64,000 bases of DNA, taken from contig JAZAYU010000053.1 of assembly GCA_038501625.1 (NCBI GenBank), positions 606,501 through 670,500 of the forward strand. Reading direction: 5' to 3'. A program made the translations under genes and the position numbers. This document shows positions 1 through 24,078 of the stretch, piece by piece. Numbering within the stretch: position 1 is the first letter of the stretch; each line of letters starts with the position of its first letter. The notes beneath the pieces are model-generated. The model ran no database searches. It was not told the DNA's origin and saw only the letters and a program-made list of their open reading frames with translations. This DNA is from Corbicula japonica. Lineage: Eukaryota > Mollusca > Bivalvia > Venerida > Cyrenidae.

Positions 1-130
1 TTAAATTATGGATTTAGGGATTTAAAGCCACTGTCGAATAGCCATGTTAATGTGGTGTCTTGTCTTGATTAATTTGCCATAGTTGTTCACTACATTTAAG
101 AGCACGAGTTGTTTCATATGTTCACATTAT

Positions 131-364
131 CCCATAACTCCGCAGAATATGGCTGTTATCCATGGGCAAACAGTGTAGGTCCAGATCTGTTGACACTTCT
201 CTGCTGTCTGGTATGGATCTACACTATTTGCTTTTTGATACATTAGGTTATTCCTGATAAGGAAGCAAACTGTGTTGATCACGATCAGAAGGCATGGTTG
301 TGCTGGCTGATCTGGATCTACACCTTTCACACATGCTATAAACATGTATATAAAGAGTAAAGGG
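131..364. mobile_element. TTAA-flanked 'SVDPDQ' MITE, copy 1
   Basis: The right end is GAGTAAAGGG followed by TTAA at 365-368; the left end is decayed (TTAT then CCCATAACTCC). The interior holds inverted pieces of the form 'gtgtaGaTCCAGATC'. The same ends recur at 7327-7551, 23608-23812 and 63400-63642. TTAA target sites with CCC...GGG ends point to a piggyBac-type non-autonomous element. An apparent reading frame here is repeat sequence, not a gene. Confidence 0.65.
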
Positions 365-516
365 TTAATCCACACAGATTTAGCATGTCCAATTTCTCAA
401 ACATCAGCAAGGCTCAATATAATGCTGTTGTGCTCAAAACATCTAGAGATATCTACTGCACACAGGAAACCTAATGATAACTTAACAAAATAATAAAGAG
501 TTAATTTCAGGATTAA

Positions 517-6950
<6,434 letters not shown>

Positions 6951-7326
6951 GGAATTGGTGCTGCCTACAAATAGATGGAGATTGTTGTAAATTTCTGTGT
7001 ATATTGTACAATGATTACAAACAAAAAGTAAAATCCAAGCTTTGCCTAACACTTTACCATACTTTATTTGTAGACAAGTGTACAGTGATCATGTTATTCA
7101 TTATAAAGTTATAAGGTAATGGTGGTCACATAAAGACTGTGGCATTATTTATCTTAAATGTCTACATGTGGTTAGGTGTTTGAAGCAAGATTTGAACCAC
7201 GATAGAATAATGAACATTTTGGAATGTGAGATGGTTGTTTACTATTGTGGAGCACCAGAACCTCATTTTCATGCTGTAACTGATTGTAGTTTGGCTTACA
7301 GAAGAATTGCTGACTGACTAATTTAA

Positions 7327-7551
7327 CCCTTTCCTCCGTATATACGCTTTTATGATGGACGAACAGTGTAGATCCAGATCAACCCGCACATCTGTGCCGT
7401 TGAATCGGAATCTGCACTGTTCACTTTTTGATTAATTAGGTTATTTCTGACCAAAAAGCAGAGTTTAGATCCTGATCAGGTGACATAAATGTGCCAGCTG
7501 ATCTAGATGTACACTGGTGGCACATGCATTGTGTATATATGGATTACAGGG
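7327..7551. mobile_element. TTAA-flanked 'SVDPDQ' MITE, copy 2
   Basis: TTAA at 7323-7326 then CCCTTTCCTCC; the right end reads ATTACAGGG then TTAA at 7552-7555. The interior is nearly palindromic, with GTAGATCCAGATCAACC on one side and GATCAGG/GATCTAGATGTACAC on the other. It lies between the SUPT16H stop codon and the likely poly(A) signal, so it may be transcribed in the 3' UTR. Confidence 0.75.
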
Positions 7552-7674
7552 TTAATTATGGAAATGTCATTTAATTGCATTTTTGATGAGCTCTGTGTGG
7601 TAGGTCAGTGACAAAAATATTGATTTTTGTTCTGAAATGAATGGTTTCACTCATTGACATGTAAATGTCATGTA

Positions 7675-7680
7675 AATAAA
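7675..7680 (+). promoter_or_regulatory. Candidate SUPT16H poly(A) signal
   Basis: AATAAA 725 bases after the stop codon, followed within 30 bases by a T/G-rich stretch (TGTTGCCTCTTGTCT) that could be the downstream element. No better signal was noticed between the stop and this site. It was called by eye only. Confidence 0.4.
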
Positions 7681-8912
7681 ATTGCTTTCAAACAGTCAAG
7701 TGTTGCCTCTTGTCTGCATCAAATGTAACAGTATTTGCAAGATAATTTGTTTTATATCCATGTAGTCAGTGGGGAGAAGCTTTGAACTTACCAGCTGTAA
7801 ATTATCAAAATGTGTGTGGCATACTCTATGATCTTCGACACAATTTTGCTGATCTGAGCAATTGAGTTTGAAATTATGCAGGCTTTTGGTTGAAAATTGG
7901 TTGAGGCCATATTTTTCATCAAGATATCATCAGTTGTCATCAATATGTTTAACTTGCAAAAATCTTGGACAAGACAGAACATGGGTCATCCAAGCTCAAA
8001 TACCGGAGCTCTTTATCTTGTTAACATTCTGTAGAATTTCAAAACTAGGTCATAAAGATCAAACACCTTGTCACTGTGAAATCTAAAAAAAAATCATTGT
8101 TAAACAATTTAGGTGAACAATTTGAAGGAGCTCTCCATGCAATAATTGTGGTCCATTAAAGATTTTATGCACTTTATCCATAACTTTGATATTTGAAAAT
8201 CCAAAGATGTAAGGCCACTCATATATTTCAATATAATACAATTACCATATAATCTTCTGTGACATTATAGGTATGTTGACCTAGTTTGTGACTAAATGCA
8301 CATAAGCAAGTAATGTCTTATTCTTGTGGGTGGTCTGCAATCGTTATTAAACTTTTATTGATACAAATGACAATTATCAAAATTTCTCGTAGCAAAATGA
8401 AGTTCAATAAAACTAACATCAAGAAAATATTAGTGTATATTTATTTACACAAGAAATTCTAGAACAGTGAAGAAAGATATATAGATCTTAAAATTTCTTA
8501 AACTTTATTTACATTCAAAATCAAACACTAAACAACACAAAACAATTTAAAATACTCACATGATTAATGTAACACCAACACCAATTTATTGTGTTCTTTC
8601 TAATGACCTTATACATAAATTTGCTTGTAACGTTTTAAGTACTTTTCGTACTAACTAACCAAGCTGTCTGTAACAACAAGAATGATAAATCCTGACTGAC
8701 TATTTTTAATTTGCCCCCAAATAACATCAACCAGACAATGTTGTTTATTACTGGGAAAGTGCAGGGCTTATGTGCCATTCAAATGACTTAATCCTGAATC
8801 TGTTGCTTAAAACTTGGGAATTACTGGTCTAGTTATATATCCTCTAACAGAATACAGCCATCTCGTGCAATAAGGGAGGTTACTTCTGATTGACTGTTTT
8901 GGTGATGCCTCT

Positions 8913-10112
8913 TTATACCCCCACAAACGAAGTTTGAGGGGGTATATAGGAGTGAGCTTGGTCTGTCGGTCGGTCGGTCGGATTCTTCGTTTCCAGATGA
9001 TAACTCATGAAAGGCTTGACAGAATTAAATAATTTTTGGTACACAGGTATATCGTCATAAGATACAGGTCAAGTTCGATTTTGGGGCTGGTGGGATCAGT
9101 GTCAAGGTCACTGTTACTAAAAATAGAAAAATGGTTTCCGGATGATAACTCATGAAACACTTCACAGATTTAATCCTTGTTTGGTAAATAGATGTAACAT
9201 CACAAGATACAGGTCAAGTTCGACTTTGGGGCTGGTGGGGTCAATGTCAAGGTCAGTATTACTAAAAATAGAAAAAGGGTTTCCAGATAATAACTCATGA
9301 AAAACTTCACAGATTAAATCCTTTTTTGGTACATATATGTAATATCAGAAGATACAGGTCGAGTTCGACTTTGGGGCCTGAGGGGTCAGTGTCAAGGTCA
9401 CTGTAACTTAAAAAAGAAAAATTGTTTCTGGACTATAACTCATGAAATACTTCATAGATTTAATTATTTTTTGGGACACAGATGTAACATAACAAGATAA
9501 AGATTAGGTTTGACTTTGGGGCCTGTGGGTTCAAGGTCAAGGTCACTGTTATTTAAACTTCAAAACTTCGTTTCCACTCAGTAACTATAGCTTGGAATGA
9601 GATTCTTAAATGAAATTTGGTGTATTGATGGTTTTTGTGAAGATGACTTGGGATTCAAGGCCTGTGGGGTCAAGGTCACTGTTACTAAAAATAGAAAATA
9701 AACTGTATGCTCAATAACTTTGGTTCAGAATGAGATATTGTGATGAAAATTGCTATATAGGTAGTGTCTGTGAAACTTGGTATTGAAATTGGGCCTGATG
9801 GGGTCAAGGTCACTGTTACTAAAAATAGAAAAAATGGTTTCTGGATGATTTCTCATAAACAATGTTTGGCACACAGTTCTTAGATAAAAGTTAGAAAAAG
9901 GGCACTGTTACTAACATATTTAAACCATTTCTGCTCAATAAATTTAGAAGGAATGAGATATTGTGATGAAACTTGCTGAATATGTGGCTACTGTGAAGAC
10001 GACACTTTGGATTGAAAGTGGGGCACATTATGCCATTGATTCGAAGCATTCCCAGTTCAATTATCAAGCATACATGTGGGGGTATTTAATCACTTTCAGT
10101 GATAATTCTAGT
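8913..10112 (+). mobile_element. Pearl-like element: hairpin end, (CGGT)n run and ~150 bp tandem core
   Basis: It starts with a hairpin (TACCCCCACAAACGAAG... GGGGGTATA), then TCGGTCGGTCGGTCGG at about 8965, then degenerate tandem units each built around 'gataactcatgaaa', 'acaggtcaagttcgactttg' and 'tcaaggtcactgttact'. It ends near ATCACTTTCAGTGATAATTC (10090-10109), a short palindrome. This matches the architecture described for bivalve pearl elements, which are often linked to Helitron-like transposition. A reverse-oriented, interrupted copy is at 20761-23126. Confidence 0.7.
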
Positions 10113-10305
10113 TTAAAATTGCTTTAACCTGAAATGTAATGATGCGTGCTCATATCCTGCTGAAACATCCGCATTAACAATACTTTTTCTGACAACAAAT
10201 GCTGGCAATTTCTTTAGTTATGCATGTTTTAAATGACGAGCCTTACACTTAATGTTGCTTATAACTTAAAGAACTTGTTTATAAAAATAACACTTGAAAA
10301 TATAC

Positions 10306-10857
10306 TCAACAAAAATAAAAAGTATCCACTTTCCTATCTTAAATTTTGTAAAATTTGAAAACGAAAACTGAGAATTCTGCATGTGAACAACTTTGCATAT
10401 CTGTTATCATTGCAAATAGAAAGTGTTCTCGAAAATCTGCAGCCACAACTTAGTTATCTTTCCCTTTGTTGTAATGAGGTTTTCCAGGAAAAGTCAGTGA
10501 TTCTTCAAAGTATTCACATTTGTTTGAATTAAATCAATCTTTCCACCTCTTTTGATCATTAAAATCACAAAACATTCATCAAACAAACAACTTATCCTCG
10601 ATAAACTAAGCTAGAAAGTCCAACAATTTCCAATTACCTCCCTTTAAATTGAATATGTAATGTTTTGTAATCCACTATCAATTGTTATCCGACTGGCCTT
10701 TGCTTAGGTCTTGGTGTGGAAGATTATGCTTATGAACAATTGAAATTAAAAACAACTGAGATTAACCAATTAAACACCGTTCACAGCGTTCCTGATTCAA
10801 TGAAAATATGTCAATGAGAATATAAGCATGAAAAGTGGATACTTTTTATTTTTGTTC
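10306..10857. mobile_element. MITE-like element with ~26 bp terminal inverted repeats
   Basis: The left end contains AACAAAAATAAAAAGTATCC followed by ACTTT; the right end (about 10830-10857) is its reverse complement with one or two changes. The interior (~500 bp) is A+T-rich with no open frame. I could not define a target-site duplication. Confidence 0.65.
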
Positions 10858-11329
10858 AGTTTATCTGCATGAACAAAGCTTTTTCTGACTTCATAATAGT
10901 TTATAATCAAACTATCCTGGATTTTTTACACCAGAGCGACACACAAACCTTGTTTATAAAATTGCCATTTAAATCACTGCATGCCTTTGGAACAAATGAC
11001 ATTTAATCGAGAAATTGGTCAAACCTTAAAAATAATTTACGGTCACACAATGTGTTTTATCCTAATTACTAGTAAGCTCCAAATTATTACTAACCATTTA
11101 ATCAAAAGATAGGTTCTGAAATTTCTTTACTTCAACCAAGGCCTGAACTTTAACTTAAAACATTTTACTTTAATGCTTATGGCCGCTTGTACACAGGACA
11201 AATAATTTTTTTAACTGGCCCTTGATTTATTTGGTTCAGAGCATTGAACGTGAAGTTAATGATCTCCAGAAATTTCCAGAAGTAGCTCTAACTGACTTCA
11301 AACAAATGTTTGGTTTCAAGTACTATGTA

Positions 11330-11410
11330 CAGTCCACCCTCGTTGTGTCGAATTTGTCGGGACCTCAGATTTTAATTCGAGTTATCCGAAGTTCGAGTCA
11401 TCCGAATTGA
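11330..11410. repeat. Possible pogo/Tigger-type transposon end
   Basis: The stretch CAGTCCACCCTCGTTGTGTC, followed by repeated 'tcga' and 'ttcgag..atccgaa' words, resembles terminal repeats of pogo/Tigger-like elements. No matching opposite end was found in the next kilobase, so this is at most a fragment. Confidence 0.3.
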
Positions 11411-11879
11411 CGCTAATGAAAGTGTAGCATACCCTATATGCTTCGAATGTGTGTGGTCATGCCAAAAAACATATACATGAATGTATCATTATGATGATAT
11501 TAAAACCTAACATTGTTTGTTTGTAAAAACAAAACAGAGAAACAAATTAAATTGATTTTATTAATTACATGTACAGCATAGGTAAAGCATCATCGTCATC
11601 ATAAAGTTGAATAATAATTAATGTTACATAATTATGTACATTGACAGTTCCACGTAATACAGCTAAAAATTTAAACCTCGCTCGACCTCAATGATTGTCG
11701 CATTCATTATCTCATAATTAAACGCTGTTTTTAATTGCCATTAAAAATATCAGAATGCATTAATTGAGTGAACATTTTACATAATTCGCGATGTACTTAG
11801 ATGTATACAAAGATATTTGCACCATGGATACCAAATATGTATTGCTGTCAACTTACACATAATTTTCATATAGAAATTT

Positions 11880-13850
11880 CTAGTAACGATATAGATGAAG
11901 AAATGATTGATTATCCGTAAACGAGATAAACAAAAATTCTTGTTTTTCACGACGTAGGTTAATACAAAATCCTGGCCCTGGAACCTCAAGTTCTCGTACG
12001 AACTGGCCTTGTCTGTCGAGGACATGGACGGCATTTGTTCCGAACATTGTTACATAAATGTCACCGTTATCAGTTATGTCGATGTGCCAAGGAAATTGAA
12101 GATGGTCACTGTATTCAAATATAACTGTACCGTCTACTTTGAGCGCTACTATCTTGTGAACTCCATGAGCTGATATGTACACAACACCGACATTTCTGTC
12201 ATAATTTATCGCGTACGCATTCACAACAGATTCTATGGAACTGGTGTTTAATGGTAAGGTTCTAACCTTCGTACCCTCTAGTGTATAAATATCTATATAT
12301 CCTGACCTTGACAGAGTAATAATTTCTTCTGTGTTCATCTAAGCTATATCCCATACTTCGCTGTCAGTTTTAATGGTTTTGACTGTTTGTAAACGTTTCC
12401 CTTCTAGTTTCATTATTTCTAGACGTTTCTCGTATGGGAAACAAACAACAAATCTTTCATTGTCAATTGAAACAAGCCCCCATGGTTGTGCGCTGCATCG
12501 TTTCTCGTAACACTGGTTAAACTTGTCATCGTTCAATTCAAACAAGGCCAATACTTTACTATCATGAACTGCAACTACAACCAAATCTCTAATCCAAGTG
12601 CACGAGCTTACAAATCGGCCCAGATTTCCCAAGTTTTGCTCACATACCAGCGTGTGTTTTACAACGTTCATGTTTACCGATGTTGGCTTGTCGTCGTTCC
12701 TAAGTTTTGGAAATTCCGGCATGGGAATGTCACATTTTTCTGTTGATACGCGAAATGCTGTTTCTACCAATCGGAACACTTCTGACGGCGAATTTTCTTC
12801 TAAACAACAAATCTTGTTCTCAAAGTCGATCTGTGAGAGCTCACTACCCAATTTAACACAAACTTCGTTTAACTTTCTGTGCAGAAGAAACAAATGGTTA
12901 TTTTTACCAAGTTCCTTTACCGTGTTGAGTTTATTTACCGACTCATCCAATTCTCTTTGGATAATTTTAATTTCGCATACATTTATTTCCATTTTTTTCA
13001 AGAAGACTGAATATTTTTCTTCAATATCATGTTCAACTCTATTCTCAAGCTTTTCAAACGCTTCATCAATTGTTCCTTTGAGCCCTTTCAGTTTCTCTTT
13101 CATTTTTGTTTTAGATGTTTCAACAGCGGCGTTATACTTCTTTTCGAAATCAAGAAAATTGTTAGTGTATGTTTTAAGTGATTCCAGTCTGCCACTGATG
13201 TTTTGAGCAGCTGTATCTGTTGCAGATGTTTCGTTGGCAATAGATACCAAGCTTTCACACTTCCTGTGTTTCACAATAGCACAATCATTACAGCAGACCT
13301 GGTCGTGATCCTCGCAGAGGTATCTGACCTCCTCAGCTGGATGAGCTGGACACCGAGTCAGCAATCTTAAAAACTCAAGTTTCGATATATCACTTTTTCC
13401 GTCCGCAAGCTTACACAATCGGTGATCGGACAGGCTTTTTATTTTCTTGTGAATCTTTTTACAATACTCGCATAGTTCTTCTTCACAGTCATAACAAAAG
13501 ACAGAGGCTGGAACTTGAATATTCTCCCTAAGACAAGGTTGACAGCGTTTTTCTTTGTCTGCCATTGTTAATTTTCTGCTGTTCAAAATCGAAACTAGAG
13601 TAAAATTAAGCGGAAGTCGATTCGCCCATTCTTCTCCTTGATTAATAATTAATCGGTTTTTGTTTCAGCCCGGCATAAAGGACACAAAATTGAACCTGTG
13701 TTCGTGTCCGACCGACATTTTGTTAGATATCCTACCAGACAATCTTGGCAAAAGGTGTGTAGGCACGGTAATGTTCTGGGATTCACGTAAATTTCCAAAC
13801 ATATTGATCATGTTAGAGTATCCGAATGTATAACTATTTTGTCTCAACAT
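11880..13850 (-). pseudogene. TRIM-type E3 ligase gene (RING, two B-boxes, coiled coil, NHL-like propeller), broken by two stops and a frameshift
   Basis: The order matches TRIM2/3/71-like ubiquitin ligases, which are numerous and often intronless in molluscs. RING relic: in the frame through 13822-13652 the residues read DTLT-stop-SICLEIYVN, then PCLHTFCQDCL and CPLCRAE. The first RING cysteine codon is TGA (13808-13810). After the RING this frame ends in TAA (13649-13651), and the gene resumes in another frame as NQGEEWANRLPLNFTLVSIL. That frame is open from about 13650 to 12342: two B-box fingers (C..C...C..C, then CPAHP...C..H...C..C), a Lys/Glu-rich coiled coil and the start of a beta-propeller. 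A TAG at 12339-12341 interrupts it, and the same frame continues to 11880 with more propeller blades. Three lesions make this a pseudogene. The B-box/coiled-coil part (from ATG 13565) could still yield a ~408-residue protein. Confidence 0.85.
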
Positions 13851-14559
13851 GTTGCCATTTAAAGTAATCTTAATGTATCGGCATAACCCGTACTTTTACT
13901 GTAATGCAGTCACACGAGTATTTGTGATCAGAAACGTTCGAGGTTATGGCATTTACTGATTAGCTGCATCGTATGTTTTCAAACAATATTATTAAAATTA
14001 TTTCCAAAATCTACCCGAGTGTAATTTTACGTTTATATTCGATGCATTTTAGTGAAAATGGAAAAGAAATATTGAAGTATAGTTTATTAAAATTATATCT
14101 TTGTTCAGTTAGAGTCACGGACAAAAATGACAAATCGGCTGATATATTTGAGTATTTTTTTTCTATACGGACATGCACTATAATAATGTAGATCTAAATA
14201 AATAGTTCATGTTGTGTTTGCAATTTAAAAATGGCAATAACTGACTAAAATTTAGGGGAAAACGTATTGCCATAGTTTTGGTTACAATATCTGAGTTCAT
14301 GAAATAAAGTGTCGAGGTTACCTTAGGCAACTGGTCAAAGAATGCACAGGTGGACTTTAATATTGTATGAACGCACTGACCTTGCAAAATATATCAATAT
14401 TTGTTCAAAAAGAAAACATCTGAGCCGCCATTTGTACCCCATTGCAACATAAACCTCGCTTACCCTTCTTCGAATGCAGTGCCACATCCCTACCAGGTCT
14501 GATGTGTTCCCAACTTAAAAAGTCCCTATGGAAAGGACGCTGAGGTCAAAGTTAGAGGA
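13851..14559. other. Intergenic, nothing recognised
   Basis: A+T-rich sequence upstream of the TRIM pseudogene. Short open frames near 13973-14191 and 14178-14387 have no recognisable similarity. Confidence 0.4.
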
Positions 14560-15030
14560 TGATGGACGGAAGATATTCATCAGTAAATTCCCAAACATTC
14601 CAGTGAGGGTCTGGATATCCAGTCAGTAAATTCCCAAATATTCCTTTCAGGGTGGGGAATCAGGTGACAAAACATGGCCGCCAGCCAAACAAAACCTCCC
14701 GATTCGAGGTAAGTTTTTTTTATTGTTTCTCGCTTATTCCTGGACCATTTCATCAAAAATGGTTCAGGAATAAACGAGAAACAATGAAAAACTTACCTCG
14801 AACCGGGAGCTTTTGTTTGGCTGGCGGCCATGTTTTTGTCACGTGATTCCCCACCGTGCCTTTGAAGATCTGAATATTAAGCCAGTATATTCCCTAACAT
14901 TACATAAGGGTCCAGATAACCAGTCAGTATATTCCCAAACATTCCAGCGAGTGTCTAAATATCCAGTGAGGGTCTGGATATCCAGTCGGTACATTACCAA
15001 ACATTTCTGTGAGGATCTGATGGAGCCAAT
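14560..15030. repeat. Degenerate minisatellite (~45-50 bp unit)
   Basis: Units of the form 'attcccaaacattccagtgag' followed by 'ggtctggatatccagtcagta' recur on both sides of a 205 bp hairpin at 14651-14855. Spacing between copies is about 45-55 bases, with many substitutions. Its open frames are repeat translations. Confidence 0.6.
14651..14855. mobile_element. Foldback (hairpin) element, ~95 bp arms
   Basis: The left arm starts GGTGGGGAATCAGGTGACAA and the right arm ends with its near-exact reverse complement (GTCACGTGATTCCCCACC). The arms also pair through GGCCGCCAGCCAAACAAAA and GAGGTAAG / CTTACCTC. The loop is about 12 bases. It interrupts the minisatellite at 14560-15030. Confidence 0.75.
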
Positions 15031-18000
15031 TATCAAGGAAAATTAGGTCTGAGTTGGCCAACAGTAAAAGTTACTAACTGGTTCAAAACAAGACTTTTGA
15101 TTCATGATTCAATATCTTTATTTAGACATTATAGACAGATGAAAGAACACAGGCACTACTATTTACATACATGCTATTTGAATGTATGGTTAATATTAAC
15201 AGTTAAAACAAACATTCACAATTAAAATTCTATACAAGATAACATTTTGTTTTCAAATGAACTACCGGTAGTCAGTATTATATTGTTGGGTATGATGTGA
15301 ACACAGCATATCAGCAATTCTCAATTAATAGTAAAACACTTTTCAATATTTCCATGCTTTCCTAGTTGTCTTTATATATATGACATGTATAGTCAGACTA
15401 TGCAAAATATTCAAGTTGAAAATACTACAGTTTGGTATAATACAACTAAGAAATATATAGAATGAATGTTCTCAGACAAACTTTAAGGATAGCAGTGTAG
15501 TGATAATGTGTGACACCATTTTTTAAAGGTGACAGCAATAGAATTAACTTTTTTTATTAATTTAATGCAACATCTGTTCTTCAAAACATTACCGTACCTT
15601 GCAAAACTGTACAAAAAAGGCATTCAAAATTGTTCTAGTTAGAGCAATTTTAAAGACTTATCTTTAGTTCGGTTTGGTCTACCCCAGGCTTTCAAGACTG
15701 GAGTGCCTAAAATCACTTATGCTGGACAAAATCATGATTGAGAAGCTTTCACTGCTTGAGTTTATTTCTCAATACCATGGATACTCTTTTATATCACATG
15801 TGCAACAAGTGTAGATCCAGATCAGCTATTTGCTTCAAGATAGATTATTTCTTAAGGTAAGTTATTTCTCACCAAAATAACAGTGTTTATCCTTATTCAA
15901 ATGGCATCGACGGCCGGATTTTCTGTATTTTCACTGGTCTCTTGTAACAAAATATGTTGTTGTTTTTTTGTTTTGTTTTTTTGTTGGTTTTTTTTTCAGG
16001 CCCCTTTAACAGGATAACAAAATTTGTATCCATAGAGTAAAAGTTTATACAACACTTGTTCAGACAGTGATTTTAAGGTAGGTACAAAGAAATAAAACAA
16101 AGGTCATGTCTCAGCAAGTACATACATCATTTTACAAAAGGTAGACAATATCTACAAGACAGTCATTATGACTGAACACCTTAGTATATACATATTGCAA
16201 ATGTACTTAGGAAAGAAGACACACAGATAAACAAGCACTCACTTTATGTAATGGTATGAAAGTAACAGATAATAAAAATGTCAATGATCTCTAGGTTAAA
16301 CACATTTCATTTTGGTTTGGGAAACACAAGAACTCTTGAAAATGTGCAGTATCTACATACAAAACTGAGAGATTTATAAAATCTGTTATCAACTTCGGGG
16401 TATGTTTCCCATGCCAAACTATTCACATTTAGCCTAGAGAACATACAATAAAGCATATGTTGCACAAATGTAAGGGTGCAAGGGACAGTTTCTAAACTAA
16501 TTTTTAGTACCACATTAGGTTCTAGCTCCAGGCAAACCAGAGCACTGTTCTTATCCTTCTGGGATTCTTAGAGGGTTAAAGTGTACCTCGAGAAGACATT
16601 TTCAAATGAAAATTTCTTAATAATCATAGACTAAGATTTTAAAACATACGAAATCTGTGAAAAACCTTACAAATCATATATAACTATTCAGCCTGGCAGA
16701 CTGAGTGCAAGTGAAATTGTTTAACATACATAGTATTACCTACATGCATTTGAAGCACTGTATAATTAAACCAAAAAATGTTTTAATGTTTTTGTATTTT
16801 TGTGCTACATTTATCACAAACAAAAATAAGAGAAAATTAAGAAACTGTCCCCTGCACAAGTGTAAACAGCACATAATGGGGTATATACAAGTACATATTT
16901 GTTCTGGGAAGATATAACATATTGTCAAAATAAACTCTGGGAATGACTTTTAAATCTGATATAAGTTGTAATAATTTGAACTGGAACAAGGTGTTTATGA
17001 GTTGATATAATATCTTCATTTCAGATACATTCTACTTCATGAAAATATTTTTTTTTACAGAAACGAGTTCCTGAAATTTGGTTGAAAAGTTCATATGTTA
17101 TGGAACAATTTTGTTACAAATAAAAAATTAGTTTGTTGAGAGAAATAATACAGAAAAATGTCAGAAGTTATCAATTTACATTAATTTTGACTTTATGTCC
17201 CTGATGTGAAAGCACTATAATACCTTAACATACAATACAGAACAATCTCTCTGGAATAAATACTTGAACTCGCTCAATCTAACATCATACAACTGAGCCT
17301 GGAAACCAGCCTGCAATATCTAGCAACTGATCACCAGCAGATCAAACACATCAGCCCCTAACAGCTGCAGATTGTTAATTTGTTTTTGTTTAATTCCCAG
17401 TCTGGACAACACAAACTTATCCAGGAACAGTAAGAAAAAAGTTAATTTTTTGACAGTTTGCAAATTCAAATTAACTCTAATATATATTCTAAAATTCTAT
17501 GTTGCGGCTGCTTTCTTGCACTATTCAATTTTATGTGCTACCCAAATCTTACAACATCATTCTATAAACAATTCTTGTTAGGCATATATATGTAAATTTC
17601 TTAAATATGGATGAACTAAGCTCAAACATAACAGCTGTCAAACTACTACTGTTACAAGCAGGAATGCAAACATATTGCTTCGGTCAAGTTGAATATCATT
17701 GTATACTGAATGTTTGAAAGACTGAAAATAGTTCTGTGGAGTAAACTAACTGCAGACCATATAAATATTCTGACTTGATTATGATATATTTCATGGTTTT
17801 ACAAAGTAAATTGTGTTTAGTAGACAAGTTTGCTCCTTTTTGAAAAGTATACAAGCAAATTTGCTCCATCACTGAAAATATACATTAAAAATCAAGTATA
17901 TAATTCTTTCAAGAACATAGTGTAATCGATTTCAACAGAACTAAAGGCAGATTCCTTTGACCTGAATATGATATAATCCATGTATCACAGTGTCTCCTCG

Positions 18001-18035
18001 ATCACTTATAATGTGCATTTATATAAAGCATTTTG
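15031..18035. other. Intergenic / Aurora 3' flank, no gene seen
   Basis: A+T-rich, with a partial 'SVDPDQ' repeat at about 15762-15905 (contains GTGTAGATCCAGATCAGC) and a T-rich run near 15960-16000. The part next to 18035 should hold the Aurora 3' UTR. I could not choose among several weak poly(A)-like words. Confidence 0.45.

Positions 18036-24078
<6,043 letters not shown>

Larger units (their letters stand above)
6951..8912. other. SUPT16H 3' flank, no gene seen
   Basis: It holds the presumed 3' UTR, the MITE at 7327-7551 and A+T-rich sequence without a supported coding frame. Short open frames around 7788-8086 overlap on both strands and match nothing I know. Confidence 0.5.

Noticed and set aside
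127..375. 82-residue open frame with 'VDPDQPA'/'SVDPYQTA' words
   Set aside because: It is the translation of the TTAA-flanked repeat, which recurs through the window in several frames and positions.
12339..12341. Programmed stop-codon readthrough joining the two TRIM reading frames
   Set aside because: The RING part of the same gene has an additional stop and a frameshift, so decay is the simpler explanation.
12598..13206. 202-residue open frame on the plus strand
   Set aside because: It is the antisense shadow of the B-box/coiled-coil region of the TRIM pseudogene, whose domains are recognisable on the minus strand.
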